Positions 1 through 11,395 of a stretch of 64,000 nt of DNA are shown one piece after another (within the stretch, counting starts at the first letter, position 1; every line of letters begins with the position of its first letter). A program made the position numbers and the translations under genes. Location: NCBI RefSeq assembly GCF_021869535.1, contig NW_026262668.1, forward strand, positions 24,061,732 through 24,125,731, in the 5' to 3' direction. The notes below the pieces were generated by a model that did not search any database, had not been told where the DNA came from, and worked only from the letters and a program-made list of their open reading frames with translations. The DNA comes from Mytilus californianus (lineage: Eukaryota > Mollusca > Bivalvia > Mytilida > Mytilidae).

Positions 1-369
1 GTCTGTCGTTCTATTTTTTTTATCCACCTGGTTCATTTCAATATCAAATTTTCTGTAGTCCTCATAAAAAGGTTATATACATCTCTAGAGAAAAAAATCC
101 CAAAAGCTTTATCCTGCCGGTATGAACACTTAGGATATGAATTAGGTCTTTATTCTTGTTCATATGTTTACTTTTTTATCTCTTGATCGTTTCAAGTTAC
201 TATACTTTTATCATTTCTTTTATATTTTGTAAACAAATCCCGTTTCGTGATAGAAATCTCTAAATACTTGGTTTCTTAAGACATGTAATGTTATAGTGTT
301 TTGTTCTTTAAGATATTGATCACTTTGTGAGTGGACGTTCTATTTTCATATACATACAAGTGTTAGATT
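1..369. other. AT-rich sequence, no recognised feature
   Basis: I see no coding potential, repeat family or RNA gene here on either strand. Confidence 0.5.
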
Positions 370-545
370 CTTAGAATCCCCGGTTCTTGGAGGAGTTTGT
401 GCTCCTCAATCTTAAGTGTTTAGGTATGTTTCGTGGAATGTTGTGCGTCTTATCGTCGTTTTACTTTTAGCCATGGAGCTGTATGTTTTTCTTCGACTTA
501 AAGTGTTTGGTTGCTACTATGAGGGTCTGGATGGGGCCTTCATTT
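370..545 (+). mobile_element. Divergent PLE 3' end (family A)
   Basis: The order of short matches follows the family A 3' end: an 'atccccggttcttgg' block, a 'gtgctcctcaatctt' block, then 'ttttagccatggagctgt' and 'ttcgactta'. Better copies at 37.2 kb and 20.7 kb show the same order. The copy is strongly diverged. Overlapping open frames of about 110 codons starting near 416 and 483 are low-complexity Phe/Leu-rich frames and not genes. Confidence 0.45.
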
Positions 546-569
546 CTGTATTTTCAAATTTTTTTAGGC

Positions 570-720
570 CATTTTTCTCTATTCTTTATACTTTTTGTTC
601 ATTTTTCTCTATTCTTTATATTTTATCATCTCATTATTTTCGTTTCTTTATTTTTTTTGTCCATTTTTCTCTATTCTTTATATTTTTTGCTCACTATTCT
701 CTTTTCTGTAAACCCCCATC
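570..720 (+). repeat. Imperfect tandem repeat, 'tttttctctattcttta' units
   Basis: The motif 'tttttctctattctttata' recurs three times (about 574, 602 and 665), with partial copies between, separated by T-rich linkers. It explains the Phe/Leu-rich frames here. A related T-rich 'ttctctac...attctttat' sequence occurs near 44.6 kb. Confidence 0.7.
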
Positions 721-759
721 CGCCCCCTCTACTATGCTATCTTCTCTCCTTTTTTAACT

Positions 760-1318
760 ATTGTATGATTCTCTTAGTTTTTTCTATAAACATGTGACAC
801 ATTTCGTTTTGTCGTGATACTGGTTGTATTTTGATGTACATTGTACAAGTTTTTGTCTATTTTATGTCATTTTCAATTAGTTAAACACCTACAAAAACCA
901 CAATGCATTGCGTTGACGGCCCGTTTTGACAATGATTTGTTAAAGTGATGACGATACCGGATGCATCAATATTCAAGTTTTTCTCTCTTTCTCTCTTTTT
1001 TCTATAGCTCAGATGATGAAACAAAATCACCATAAACGCCCTTCACAAGAAAATTTTCTAATTAATTATATAAGAATCAAGACAAAATAATTATTTAAGT
1101 ATTTACACATGTTTAAAACATAGACACAAATCACGTTACTCAATTATCATTGATGTGGTATGGTGTGAAGAGTTTGGACACGATTTTCACTATTTATCAC
1201 ACGATTTTCTGCTTTATAAAATATAACATGTAAAATGATTAGTGTTATCTTATTTTGGTCACATAACCATCCGAAACAAAGCATAATATGTGCATATATC
1301 TTTGAGTGTATAATGACG
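760..1318. other. AT-rich sequence, no recognised feature
   Basis: Nothing recognisable on either strand. There are no long frames or obvious repeats. Confidence 0.45.
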
Positions 1319-1410
1319 TATTGATTGATTCATTTGTGTTAGTGTTTAAGGCCACTTTCAGCATTATTGGCTACATAGTGATGGCCATTTTATTAGTCAA
1401 CAGAAGAAAC
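1319..1410 (-). repeat. SINE fragment (3' part)
   Basis: 'ttgattgatt' is followed by 'gtttaaggccactttcagca' and a 'gatggccattttatta' block. This matches the tail half of the SINE at 35.2 kb ('gtttacgctactttcaacac'). The tRNA-like head is absent, so only the 3' body and the remains of the (ATCA)n tail are present. Confidence 0.6.
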
Positions 1411-1654
1411 GCAAAAGGTAATGGAATATAGTACAATTGGAATCACGATACAATTGTTTCAATTGTTCTATGATATTTACAGAGTGTTTTTCTCTCATAA
1501 TAACCACTGATTAAAAATGAATTTTTCATTCGCAATTTTATTGATTTCAAAGTTCATTTTTTTCAGTTAAAATTTAGAAAACCAATATTTGAATTTTACA
1601 ACTTGAAATATAAGCATGGTCTCATTAAACTTTTGAAATCCTCTGCACATATAA

Positions 1655-1935
1655 ATAAGAAGATGTGGTATGAGTGCCAATGAGACAACTCTCCATCCAA
1701 ATCACAATGTGTAAAAAGTTAATAATTATAGGTCAAAGTACGGCCTTCAACATGGAGCCTTGGCTCACACCGAACAACAAGCTATAAAGGGCCCATAAAA
1801 TGACTAGTGTAAAACAATTCAAATAGGAAAACCAACGGTCTAATCTATATATAAAAAAAACGAGAAACGAGAAACACTTATGAACCACACCAACAAACGA
1901 CAATCACTGAACAACAGGCTCCTGACTTAGGACAG
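1655..1935 (-). repeat. Repeat family B copy, antisense
   Basis: Starts with 'gaagatgtggtatgagtgcc' and contains 'taggtcaaagtacggccttc' and, near the far end, 'aacaggctcctgactta'. These are reverse complements of landmarks in the sense copies at 26 and 29.5 kb. The middle is A-rich and diverged. Confidence 0.7.
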
Positions 1936-1974
1936 AAAACATGTCTATATACTATATTCTCGTTTACAAAAAAA

Positions 1975-2470
1975 TGGAAGCAACACGTTATAAATTTCAT
2001 GCGTTCAAAGCGCTTTTCTGGATTTTTCTTCATCAGGAACGCTTAAAGCTGAATATTTGTAAACTAAAGATGTATAAGAACCAAAACAGTTGAAGAGCCA
2101 CATGACCAAAAAGGACCTAAAAATATCCAAATCCACCGAAGGTCAACTTTGCGTGAGTGAGCTGAAACCTTTAGTTTCTTTATAATTTAAAAAAAAAATA
2201 ACTGACAATTTTAGAAAGGTTTGTTATAAATCATATCAGTACCGAAGTACTGACTACTGAGCTGATGATACCCTCGAGGCTTGAGAGTCCACCAGCAGAG
2301 GTATCGATCCAGTGCTTTAAAAAATGAAAAGAACACGTTAAAAATGTCTTGCGTTCCAAGCGCTTTCTGGATTTACCTTCATAGGGAACGCTCAAAGCCG
2401 AATGTTTTAAAGCCAAAGATGTATATGAACCGAAACAATTGAAGAGCTATATGACCAAAAAGGACATAAA
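1975..2470 (-). repeat. Repeat family C: arm, core, second arm
   Basis: Antisense C element. One arm ('tcaaagcgcttttctgg', 'tgaagagccacatgacc') lies at about 1977-2120. The shared core ('gatgataccctcgaggc', 'ccaccagcagaggtatcga') lies at about 2240-2315. A second arm ('ccaagcgctttctgg', 'tgaagagctatatgacc') lies at about 2325-2470. The two arms are direct repeats about 350 bp apart. A 61-codon antisense frame at 2231-2416 is a by-product of the repeat. Confidence 0.75.
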
Positions 2471-2728
2471 AAAATTACGAATTAGGGTATCGATTGTTTT
2501 GATCATTTTCCGCAAAGTACTTTTGACCCATTTGCCAACAACACGTTTATTTTCTCACTTTCGACTTGGTCAGAATGCATTTGTTTAAGTTTAAGTTTTT
2601 CCTATTAATTAAATTGTATGATGACTTCAGTTCAAATGTGTGTAGCGTTTCTTTTGATGACTAGTATATCAAGTTCATGCATATATTAATTTACCTATAT
2701 ATCTCCATGACATCTTTATAGTATACTA

Positions 2729-2730
<2 letters not shown>
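2471..2730. other. Unannotated AT-rich spacer
   Basis: No family or frame recognised. Confidence 0.4.

Positions 2731-2810
<80 letters not shown>
2731..2810. repeat. (AT)40 microsatellite
   Basis: An uninterrupted AT dinucleotide run of 80 bp. Long AT runs can extrude cruciforms and vary in length between individuals; the exact number may also be affected by assembly. Confidence 0.98.
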
Positions 2811-2812
<2 letters not shown>

Positions 2813-2929
2813 CTGTGACATATCTATAATGACATACTGACATCATGTGTTACACAGTAGATATATTATTTATTTCATGTTGTTACTGAAAATCAATGAG
2901 GCAAAGCTTTCCTTGTTGTCTATACAATG

Positions 2930-3205
2930 AAAGAGAGGCGAAGGATACCAAAGGGACATTCAAACTCATAAGTCGAAAATAAACTGACAACGCCATTGCT
3001 AAAAAAGAAAAAGACAACCAGACAAACATCAGTACACAAACACAACATAGAAAACCAAAAACTGAGCAACACGAACCCCATCAAAAACTGGGGGTGATCT
3101 CAGGTGCTCCGGAAGGGTAAGCGGATCCTGCTCCACATGTGGCACCCGGCGTGTTGCTCATGTTAGTTCAAACCCGTTGATAAGTCTAATTCGGTATATA
3201 ACAAT
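2930..3205 (-). mobile_element. PLE 3' end (family A), antisense
   Basis: A well-preserved antisense copy of the family A 3' end. It begins 'gagaggcgaaggatacc', contains 'actgagcaacacgaac', 'ctgggggtgatctcaggtgc' and 'cctgctccacatgtggc', and ends around 'taagtctaattcggtat'. The same block follows RT remnants in sense orientation at 36.3 and 37.2 kb, which identifies it as PLE 3' sequence. It is 5'-truncated: no RT sequence is attached. Confidence 0.8.
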
Positions 3206-3319
3206 GACAACGATAACATGGATATACCTGTTTTGAGTGCTGGTTATTTCTGAGATTGCTGAAATTTATATATGTGAAGTTGGATATGAAACAATAGGAT
3301 TAGCTCTTTCAGATAGGGT

Positions 3320-3573
3320 TTAAGTGGTTGTCTTTGGTTGTGTCTTTCATATTTGCTTTTCGTATATTCTTTTGTACATACACCAGGCCGTTCTTTTTTT
3401 CTTTGAATTGTGTGACATGTTGTCGTTTTGGGGCCTGTCATAGCGTACTATACGGTATGAGATTTTTCTCAATGTTGACGACCGTACGGTGACCTATATT
3501 GGCTTACTTCATTAGGTTTGTTGTGAATAATTGTGTCATTGTCAATCATACCACATCTCTTTATTTTTATATT
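3320..3573 (+). repeat. Repeat family B copy
   Basis: Contains the B landmarks 'gtggttgtctttggttg', 'actatacggtatgag', 'gaccgtacggtgacctat' and the terminal 'catacca(c)atctctttattt'. It is the 3' half of the family only. Confidence 0.75.
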
Positions 3574-4830
3574 GAACATGTCAATCAAATTTCACTCGTA
3601 ATGGAAAATCTTTTTAATGACTTAAATAATACACAAAACAGACCAAATTGATCAGTAATTATATATAAAAAGGAGGTTCTAAATAAATCAGTGCCACAAT
3701 CCCAATCCTAAACATTTGAGATGTGAAAAGATACTATTATTTCTGCAAACAGAACAAAACTGTAAAACATCAAGGTATAGTTTATCTTCACACTCAAAAA
3801 TGCCAAATCGATGTCTATAAGGAGGCTGTTCAACAAAACAGCAGAATAGTATAATTTCCTGCAAAGGGGAGTTATAATAGTTGTCCGGCCCCTTAAACTG
3901 CCATAAATATAATTCATCAATCTATATATTTTCTAAAGTTTGCAAAGTTTATGTACTGATAAATGAATAGGATGATATACAAGTGCAATGCAGCATAAAT
4001 ATTAATTTTATTGTTACCATGACTTTATAAACATGATACAATTGACATATTTGACCTAAAATGGTCAGTTTAAATATTGATTTTGGCAAAATTAAGTATG
4101 GGCTTAAGCCTTAGGCAAAGATATATTTTATCATCATTGTTAATTTTGTATTAGAAATCTTTGGTGGTAAGCCTGGGCTCATATTCTAATACTGACGACA
4201 AGATCTCAAGATGTGGCTATTTTGGCAGTTTCGTCGTTAACAATAAGAAAGAAAAAAATACGTAAGAGAAAATTGAAAAAAAATATACATTCTGATATTT
4301 GACAGACTAATGTCTTGTGGTCATCTGAAGAATGTTATTTGATAGACATATAATATGCTTTTTGATTTTCGTTTTTTATGGACTGAAAGATGCCTTATCA
4401 TATTTTCACCAACGAGTGTTATCATTCCACGTTACACAAACGTTGGTCTTTAGTAACATTTAGTTATACAATTACATACTATAACCCAGGACAATATCTG
4501 CATCAAGGACGAAAAAAGTTGGAGAAATACAATTTTCATGAACTTTAGTTATCCTATCAAAATACGTAACTACAAGAACGAAAGGTAAACTTAATCTGGA
4601 TCATTTAAACATAATTAACCAATTACATATACTAGTATATTATTAAAAGTCTTTCGTCATATTCTGTAAGCAAATCAAAATGTCGGAAATTGATTATCAT
4701 ATACATAATATATAACCAATCTATAGTTATGTTGAGAATAAAAAATACACACAAAAAAAAGAGAAATACATATATGCCGACCCAGTCCTTTTGTGACGAC
4801 GCATAGAAAAATGATAAATGTGTGAGTATG
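3574..4830. other. No recognised feature
   Basis: AT-rich. Short antisense frames at 3708-3920 and 4632-4853 have biased, low-information composition and no support. I see no repeat family I can name. Confidence 0.4.
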
Positions 4831-5004
4831 TTTATCACTGAACTAGTATACATATTTGTTTAGGGGCCAGCTGAAGGACGCCTCCGGGTGCGGGAGTTTC
4901 TCGGTGCATTGAAGACCCATTGGTGGCCTTCGGCTGTTGTCTGCTCTATGGTCGGGTTGTTGTCTCTTTGACACATTCCCCATTTCCATTCTCAATTTTA
5001 TTAC
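4831..5004 (+). mobile_element. PLE 3' end (family D)
   Basis: Matches the 3' end of the RT-bearing element at 55.36-55.53 kb almost base for base: 'tatcactgaactagtata', 'aggggccagctgaaggacg', 'gggttgttgtctctttgaca', ending 'ccatttccattctcaat'. The copy is 5'-truncated. Open frames on both strands (4920-5174 and 4946-5146) are shadows of this repeat. Confidence 0.85.
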
Positions 5005-5344
5005 TTGAAAAGGAATACTCCGTTATGGAAGATACATCAAGCATTATATCTCGAAAGGCCTTATCTAACTGCTTCATGGTTGTACCAAACAGCAGTATGG
5101 GAATGAGATTTAGCCTGTCTGTACCAGCCGGAAACAAATTTGACACAAAACGGCGAAAACATTACTTATTTTAAATCAAATATGTGTTTTAAAAATGTAC
5201 ACTTATGTTATAAATCAAACACCGGAGTATCACTAGTCAACAATAAAAAGAATGCATTTCAATTCAATTTATAAAGTGTACATGAGATTGTTATATGTGT
5301 TGGTTTGTTTGTACTATTGCGATTTATTTTTTTTCTTTTAAATT

Positions 5345-5500
5345 TTTTTTGACTCAGTCCTAGTTTTCTATGTAGTGTTTAGAGGACTTGTTTGTCTTTT
5401 CGTCGTTTTTCGTTTTTGCCAAGGAGTTGTCAGTTTTTCGTTGATTTATAAGTTTAAAAATACCCCTTTGGTATCTTCCGCCCATCCCTTTTCAATATTT
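5345..5500 (+). mobile_element. PLE 3' end (family A), partial
   Basis: 'cagtcctagttttctatgta', 'ttgccaaggagttgtcagt' and 'cctttggtatcttccgcc' follow the order of the A 3' end. Only the last 150 bp or so are present. It faces an antisense A copy that starts at 5558. Confidence 0.7.
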
Positions 5501-5557
5501 TTTAACTAATTTTGTTACCTCCTGTGTAAAGATGACTTTTCGTTATCCTTTATATAC

Positions 5558-5728
5558 AAGAGAGGCGAAAGATACCAAAGGAACATTCAAACTCATTAGT
5601 CGAAAATAAACTGACAACGTCATGGCTAAAAAAGAAAAAGACCAACAGACAAACACCAGTACACAAAACACAACATAAAAAACTAAAGACTGAGCAACAC
5701 CAACCCCACCAAAAACTGGGGTGATACA
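5558..5728 (-). mobile_element. PLE 3' end (family A), antisense
   Basis: 'agaggcgaaagatacc', 'actgacaacgtcatggct', 'gactgagcaacaccaacc' and 'accaaaaactggggtgat' mark a clean antisense A end. With the sense copy at 5345-5500 it forms a tail-to-tail pair about 60 bp apart. Confidence 0.8.
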
Positions 5729-6427
5729 AGTTTGTGTTTTGATGTTTTATAAATATTCATATATTTGTTTTCCAATCTCTAGTATACAAGATAAAGGTCA
5801 TTCTTGTCGTTGTTTTTATATTCACAAATAATACAAAAAATCAGAAAAGATAAAGTCTGTCTGCTATGGACCCCAAGTAAGTTCTTCATCGAAAAATTTT
5901 GAAGCACAGACCGTTTTCGTTTAAAATAATTTACTATTTACTAGTATTACAATGTGCAAATGATTCTTACTTTTTGTCTTTATACCGGTCTCATGTATCT
6001 AACTGGTTATTTAACTGTTTCGCCATCGGTGAGAGTACTTAATTAAAAGGATGGTACATTGGATGATTATTACCTATACGAAATCCGCAAAAAATTGGTA
6101 CCACAGAACAAAAAATCAATCAGTAGTATACTATTGTTTTTTAAAATCAAGAAAAATTATAAGAATACCAAAAAGAATAGTCCTATGTATAATTGGACAT
6201 TTGTCGTTTACGAGAGTCACCACATCTGATAAATTAAGAAAATCTCCACTTTCATGATTGCAGGAACAACTTTTTATTCCATTTAGAAGCCAACAAAGTT
6301 GCGTATAAGAATGCGGAAAAAAAGAAATACAAGATTTCACGACCTTTAAATTTTCAAATCATTTAAAGTACCCACCACAGGGCCAGTTACATTGATCGTC
6401 TGCGACCTGATATGATAAGGTAAATTA
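5729..6427. other. No recognised feature
   Basis: Open frames on both strands of about 70 codons (6051-6257 and 6131-6340) overlap each other and have no recognisable content. Confidence 0.4.
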
Positions 6428-6470
6428 AGGCGACAGTAGTTTACCAATGTTCAAATCTAAGCTAAGCCTT
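6428..6470 (+). repeat. Family E head fragment
   Basis: 'aaggcgacagtagtttacca' matches the head of family E, seen in full at 46.6 kb. The rest of the element is missing or too diverged to see. Confidence 0.45.
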
Positions 6471-6619
6471 ACTACGCAGAATAAACACCACAGAAATGTA
6501 TTGAAAACTTTCAAAATGATTTCATTAAAACAGCATTCCATTATTTATCATATAAATATTTAACATTAGCAAAAATATAAGAACGAAAATTTACTTTCTG
6601 TAGATATGGCAAAGACAAA

Positions 6620-6866
6620 ACACAAAATTAATGATAAAAAAGAAGACACCATGTGTGCAAGACAAATACCATCAGTCTCAGATAGACAGACAAAACAATG
6701 CCCACTAGGAAAAACACAAAATAACAACAATCAACATCAATCCATACAATACTACACAAAAAAACCCTAACGGCATAGAAACACAAACCCCACCAAAAAC
6801 CCAAGGTAGAACGCAAGTGCTCTGAACTGATAAACCGATTTTGATCCACTAGAAGCACATGTATTG
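6620..6866 (-). mobile_element. Diverged PLE 3' end (family A), antisense
   Basis: 'acacaaaccccaccaaaaac', 'gcaagtgctctgaac' and 'gatccactagaagcacatgt' align in order with the antisense A copies at 2.9 and 5.6 kb, with many substitutions. The antisense 76-codon frame here (6628-6858) is the sense strand of this 3' region and not a gene. Confidence 0.6.
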
Positions 6867-7134
6867 TTCCTATTACAAGTTATCGCAATAAAGCTCTAGA
6901 ATATTGACACAACTCCCAGATAGTTATATACTCCACATGCAGATGCTTAAAAAAGAAATCAACACTGTGCATGATTCCGTACGTTTTGTTTTCATTTTAC
7001 CTACAGTTTTTAAGAGGTGTTCTCAGAAAAAAACCATGCAAAAGTGTCCAGAACCTGAATCCTTTCGTCATCATAGAAAAATATCTTTATGATGTCATAT
7101 GGGCATATTAGGCGTAACAAAAGATATGCTGTAA

Positions 7135-7470
7135 TATCCTTCTTAAGTGTGTAAGAACTGATTTGTATAGTTTGTTTTTTATGTTATGCTGTAAAAACAC
7201 TGTCCCAGGTGAGTGGGGAGTGAGCGTTGTTAAACGGTTGTCGTTTGTTGATGTCTGCCATATTTGTTTTATATTTATTATTTTTAGCGTAAACCAGGCT
7301 GTTGGTTTTATCTTTTGGTTTATTTCATAATTTGTCATGCTGAGGCCTATTATAGCGTGCTATACGGTATGGGACTGCCTCAATGTTAAACCCTGTTCAA
7401 CAATCTACAGTTCTCTGGTGAATAGTTATATTGGGAATTTACTAATCGTACTACATCTCCTCGCCAGCTC
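7135..7470 (+). repeat. Diverged repeat family B copy
   Basis: Contains 'cactgtcccaggtgagt', 'cggttgtcgtttgttgatg', 'aaaccaggctgttggtttt' and 'gctatacggtatggga', in the B order. It is more diverged than the copies at 24-30 kb. Confidence 0.65.
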
Positions 7471-8064
7471 TTTAATTATTGTCGATTTGGTAGGACCAAA
7501 CATTTGCTTATTCACCCTGTACTCTGAAATCCTAACATAATAATTTCTTTCGTAAGTGCATTTTAATATTACTGACAACGTGTTTTTTTTCTCTCTCAGT
7601 GGAATGGAAAAATTAAAAAAATCAGCATCAACTTTATAACAGTTTGTATCTCCTTAGCGTTCATACACCTTTGCAGTGCGAGTTTTTTTTTTAGCTATTA
7701 TTGTCATGTAGTTGTAAATTTTTCAATAATGTCTGTTCACTGTTTTTATGGTTTGTTTCTTGCAAAACGTTTCTTCAATTAGAGTTAACTGTTGCATTGC
7801 ACACATTAAGAAATCTTTGTTTTAATGAACACTTAATTATCATGATGACAATACCAACGATTATGCTTTATTTAAAGTGGAAAAAAAACCGTTTCAGTCA
7901 ATATACTATCTAGTATGTAGAAGTCAAGGACTTTCATCCATAGACAACTTTAGAGTACTCAGGAACACTTACGATGCTAGTCGCATCCTTTTGTAATCAA
8001 AATTTTCAGTATGTCTTATATAACATCATATTTATTATGAAATACTAGACATAAATAAGAGTTG
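7471..8064. other. No recognised feature
   Basis: AT-rich spacer. The 70-codon frame at 7701-7913 has no recognisable content. Confidence 0.4.
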
Positions 8065-8360
8065 ATGCCTCTACTGGTGGACTATTAAGTCCCTGAGGGT
8101 ATCACCAACCCAGTAGCCAATGCTTCGGGACTGGCATAAAAATACGGATATTGATTTAACTGAAATATGCAGTTATAAAATTTTGGAAATTATTTAGAAT
8201 TAAGGATTATACGCAAAACTCTGATTCCTTTTTCGGATTTGGCTATACTTAATATATTTGATTTCAAAGTTTGTATTAGTGTTTTGGTTTTCAAATATAT
8301 TGTCCTTGAGCATCACTGAAGAGACATACTGTCGAAATGCGTTTCTGGTGCATTAAAATT
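8065..8360 (+). repeat. Family C/F-type unit: core plus arm
   Basis: The core ('gatgcctctactggtgga', 'gagggtatcaccaacccagt') is followed about 200 bp later by an arm: 'gagcatcactgaagagacat', then 'gtcgaaatgcgtttctggtg'. This arm differs from both C and F arms, so it may be a third subfamily sharing the core. Confidence 0.6.
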
Positions 8361-8369
8361 AATGTAATT

Positions 8370-8460
8370 AGAGGCAGCAGTAGTTTACCAATGTATCAAT
8401 TGACTCGATACAAACCAAGGTTAAAAAAATGAGGGAATCGCATGAACTTCGAAAGGAGAG
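8370..8460 (+). repeat. Family E head fragment
   Basis: 'aggcagcagtagtttaccaa' then 'aatgagggaatcgcatgaac' match the head and following segment of family E. The remainder is absent. Confidence 0.5.
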
Positions 8461-8816
8461 AGATCGGATGCGTAGACAGAGTTTTTTTTTTATATGCATG
8501 CATCACCCGCCCTGACATATTGTCGAAAACATTTGGTTTAAGTCTACCACTGCTGGGCTGCATCAATGTTAACTTGTCATACCACTGCACGTCTTACGTT
8601 TGTTTGCAATTTGAAAAAGTACAAAACAGGTACAGCAGATGAATTGTTAACGTACATTTGTTACTCCTAGCAGAAGTTTTTCTAAAAACTTTGTAAATAA
8701 CAATGCTTTAATTTCTGTTCCGTTGGAACTCGTATAACATACCTTTTATTCTGTCAGGAACAAATACTGTAATATTTTGATATTATGAAGGAACTTCTAT
8801 TCCATGACCGAATACC

Positions 8817-9307
8817 TGGTAAATAAACTCATCATAGATACCAGGATTGAAATTTTATATTTACGCCAGACGCGCGTTTCGTCTACAAAAGACTCATCAG
8901 TGACGCTCGAATAAAAAAATATTAAAAAGGCCAAATAAAGTACGAAGTTGAAGAGCATTGAGGACCAAAAATTCCTAAAAGTTTTGCCAAATACAGCTAA
9001 GGTAATCTATTCCTGAGGTAGAAAAGCCTTAGTATTTCAAAAATTCAAAGTTTTGTCAACAGTTAATTTATAATTATGAACATATCAATAATAACTCAAG
9101 TCAACACAGAAGTGCTGACTACTGGGCTGGTGATACCCTCGGGGAAATAAATCTCCACCAGCAGTGGCATCGACCCAGTGGTTGTAAATAAACTCATCAT
9201 AGATACCAGGATTGAAATTTTATATTTACGCCAGACGCGCGTTTCGTCTACAAAAGACTCATCAGTGACGCTCGAATCAAAAAATATTAAAAAGGCCAAA
9301 TAAAGTA
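8817..9307 (-). repeat. Repeat family F: arm, core, second arm
   Basis: Antisense F element. Two arms, about 8820-8942 and 9185-9307, are near-identical direct repeats about 365 bp apart; each has 'cgccagacgcgcgtttcgtc' and 'gactcatcagtgacgctcga'. Between them are 'gaagagcattgaggacc' and the shared core ('ggtgataccctcggggaaat', 'cagcagtggcatcgacc'). The layout is the same as the C element at 1975-2470 and the F element at 61.9 kb. Confidence 0.8.
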
Positions 9308-9633
9308 ATTGTCAGATGTTTCATCTATGCATCAATGAAAGTACGAAACAGTAATGACAAATCTTTTAACAAAATTGAACTTAGAAAGTGCTCAAAACAA
9401 ACGTTCGTTTCGGAAAATAACTAGTTCACAAAATCCAAATTAAATTTAAAAAAAATGAATTAAAACAGAACGAAAAAATAAAAAAACCTAGAAACCAATT
9501 TGGAACAGGACAACACTTTTGATTTTAACAACAAGTGTAAAAACAGTATTTAAATAGAGAACATACTATCCCTGCTGAAACTGATAATCGGGCCACAATA
9601 CTGCACCGATTCCAATGCTGTTGGATAGTCAAT

Positions 9634-9892
9634 CCCCGATGGTTACATCAGCTCAGTACTTAGTCAGTACTTCGGTACTAACATGATATATAACAAATCT
9701 TTCTGAAATTGTCCGTTTATAAATTTTGAAATTACAAAGAAACTTTCGTGTCATATAGCTCTTCAACTGTTTCGGTTCTTATACATCCTTGGCTTTCAAA
9801 TATTTGGCTTTGAGCGTTCCTGATGAAAGTAAATAAAGAAAAGCGCTTCGGACAAATGCACTTTATAAAGTGTTGTTTTCATTTTTTAAGAT
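9634..9892 (+). repeat. Repeat family C copy: core plus arm
   Basis: A partial core ('agctcagtacttagtcagta') is followed by a C arm ('agctcttcaactgtttcgg', 'ggctttgagcgttcctgatg', 'aaagcgcttcgg', ending 'gtgttgttttcattttt'). Single-unit copy. Confidence 0.7.
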
Positions 9893-11212
9893 GTATAATA
9901 ATCACAAATAGGTGCTGATAAAACCCGATTAATAAGGGAAGTATATAAGGCGGGATGAAGGGAATTGACAGGCTCATTTATGACAGATTTATCTCCTATG
10001 TTTAAAAGACACCACCTAGTATACAGCATTCAGAAGTACCTTAGTATTTAATAATCGCATTACAGTTCTATTCTTTAATGAAACTTGATCATTTCAGATC
10101 CTGTCTAATGAAAAGATTAGTCCTTATGAAGTACGCCAGACAATTAATATACATAATACTTCTAACTTTTTGATAAATGTGCAAAAATTCAGGAAAAATG
10201 TAATGAATAGATAGTAGAACATGTCTGCCTTCAGGTCGTGAATGCACCAGCTTATGACGAAATTTCCCCTTAAAAAAACGACTTCTTGCTAGAATAGTAA
10301 TCAATTAGGTATAAAAATATGAAACTATAGTGTGCGATAGGTTTTGTGGGGGAATTCGATGTTTGCTATACCATAGTACACATAAACGCACTTCATGACA
10401 ATACCGCTGTATAAATCAGAATGTTTTGCACTATTTTCAAAAATGATTTTGCTATGTATCCGTGTACTATATGTTAATAAATTAAAGCTTTAAGAAGGTT
10501 AATTTTCTGTATAAAATCAATAATTATGTGACTTTTGAAGCCCAATCTTTCTATTGCTTTTTAAAAAATACATTAATGAGAGATCGAAACACGATGCCAA
10601 TACAGACATATAGGTGTTTGAACTTCTAACAAAATATTATTTGAGGAGTATCAAAACATTGTATTAAAAAGTCTCTCATTTTCTCCCTACCCAATTAACC
10701 CCTAACACTCAATTTGATATGGACTGGTCATTGTTATAAAATATTACGCAATTCGATTGGATGATGAAGTTATTTTTGCTTCACCTTTAGTTGTTTACCT
10801 GTTCAAATTTGTCCTGTGTGCATTCTGTAAGCACACGAAATTTTATTACGTAACAATAGTTATCGTTTATGAAGACAAGGATAGCAACTCTAGCTCCGAA
10901 GTTAAAAAATCTTCAAAAATTATAAAATTACTCTTGCTTGTGGATTAACAATTATAGTTATGGTTTGTCTTTAGTTTTCTGTCCTGAAATTGTACGAAAA
11001 GACTAAGTCGAATTTGAATTATTATTCTTTTTTAGTAAACACGATAAAACCAGATTTGGATACATTTTTAAACTATAGTCTGTATATGTTACAGCCAGTC
11101 TTGAGAATAATGGGCAACATCAGTGAAGAAAAAGAAAAATATCTCAAAAATTAAAAAATATAGAAATGAAAATCCCAATCCAGGCCTTTAAAGTATAATT
11201 ATATTTTAAAAT
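9893..11212. other. No recognised feature
   Basis: About 1.3 kb of AT-rich sequence. Small frames at 10089-10304 (antisense) and 10757-10948 (sense) show no motifs I recognise. No repeats visible. Confidence 0.4.
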
Positions 11213-11395
11213 TGAGAATGGAAATGGGGAATGTGTCAAAGAGACAACAACCCGACCAAAGAGGAGAATACAGCCCAAGGCCACCAATGGGTCTTCAACA
11301 CAGCGAGAAAATCCCGCACCCGGATGCGTGCTTCAGCTGGCCCCTAAACAAAAATGTGTACTAGTTCAGTGATGATGGACGTCATACTAAACTCC
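11213..11395 (-). mobile_element. PLE 3' end (family D), antisense
   Basis: Reverse complement of the D 3' end: begins 'attgagaatggaaatgggga', contains 'agagacaacaacccgacc' and 'tcagctggcccctaaac', and runs to 'gacgtcatactaaactcc'. That last piece also lies just upstream of the block at 55.34 kb, so this copy extends slightly further 5' than the one at 4.83 kb. Confidence 0.85.

Noticed and set aside
416..797. Two overlapping frames of 113 and 104 codons with Phe/Leu-rich, membrane-like sequence
   Set aside because: They are translations of T-rich 'tttttctctattctttata' tandem repeats; two frames of the same repeat are open at once, and the composition is explained by the repeat.
2731..2810. 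(AT)40 as a regulatory or origin element
   Set aside because: Plain microsatellite; nothing nearby suggests a function.
4920..5174. Open frames on both strands, at 4920-5174 and 4946-5146
   Set aside because: Both lie largely over the family D PLE 3' end, which is non-coding in the RT-bearing copy at 55 kb.
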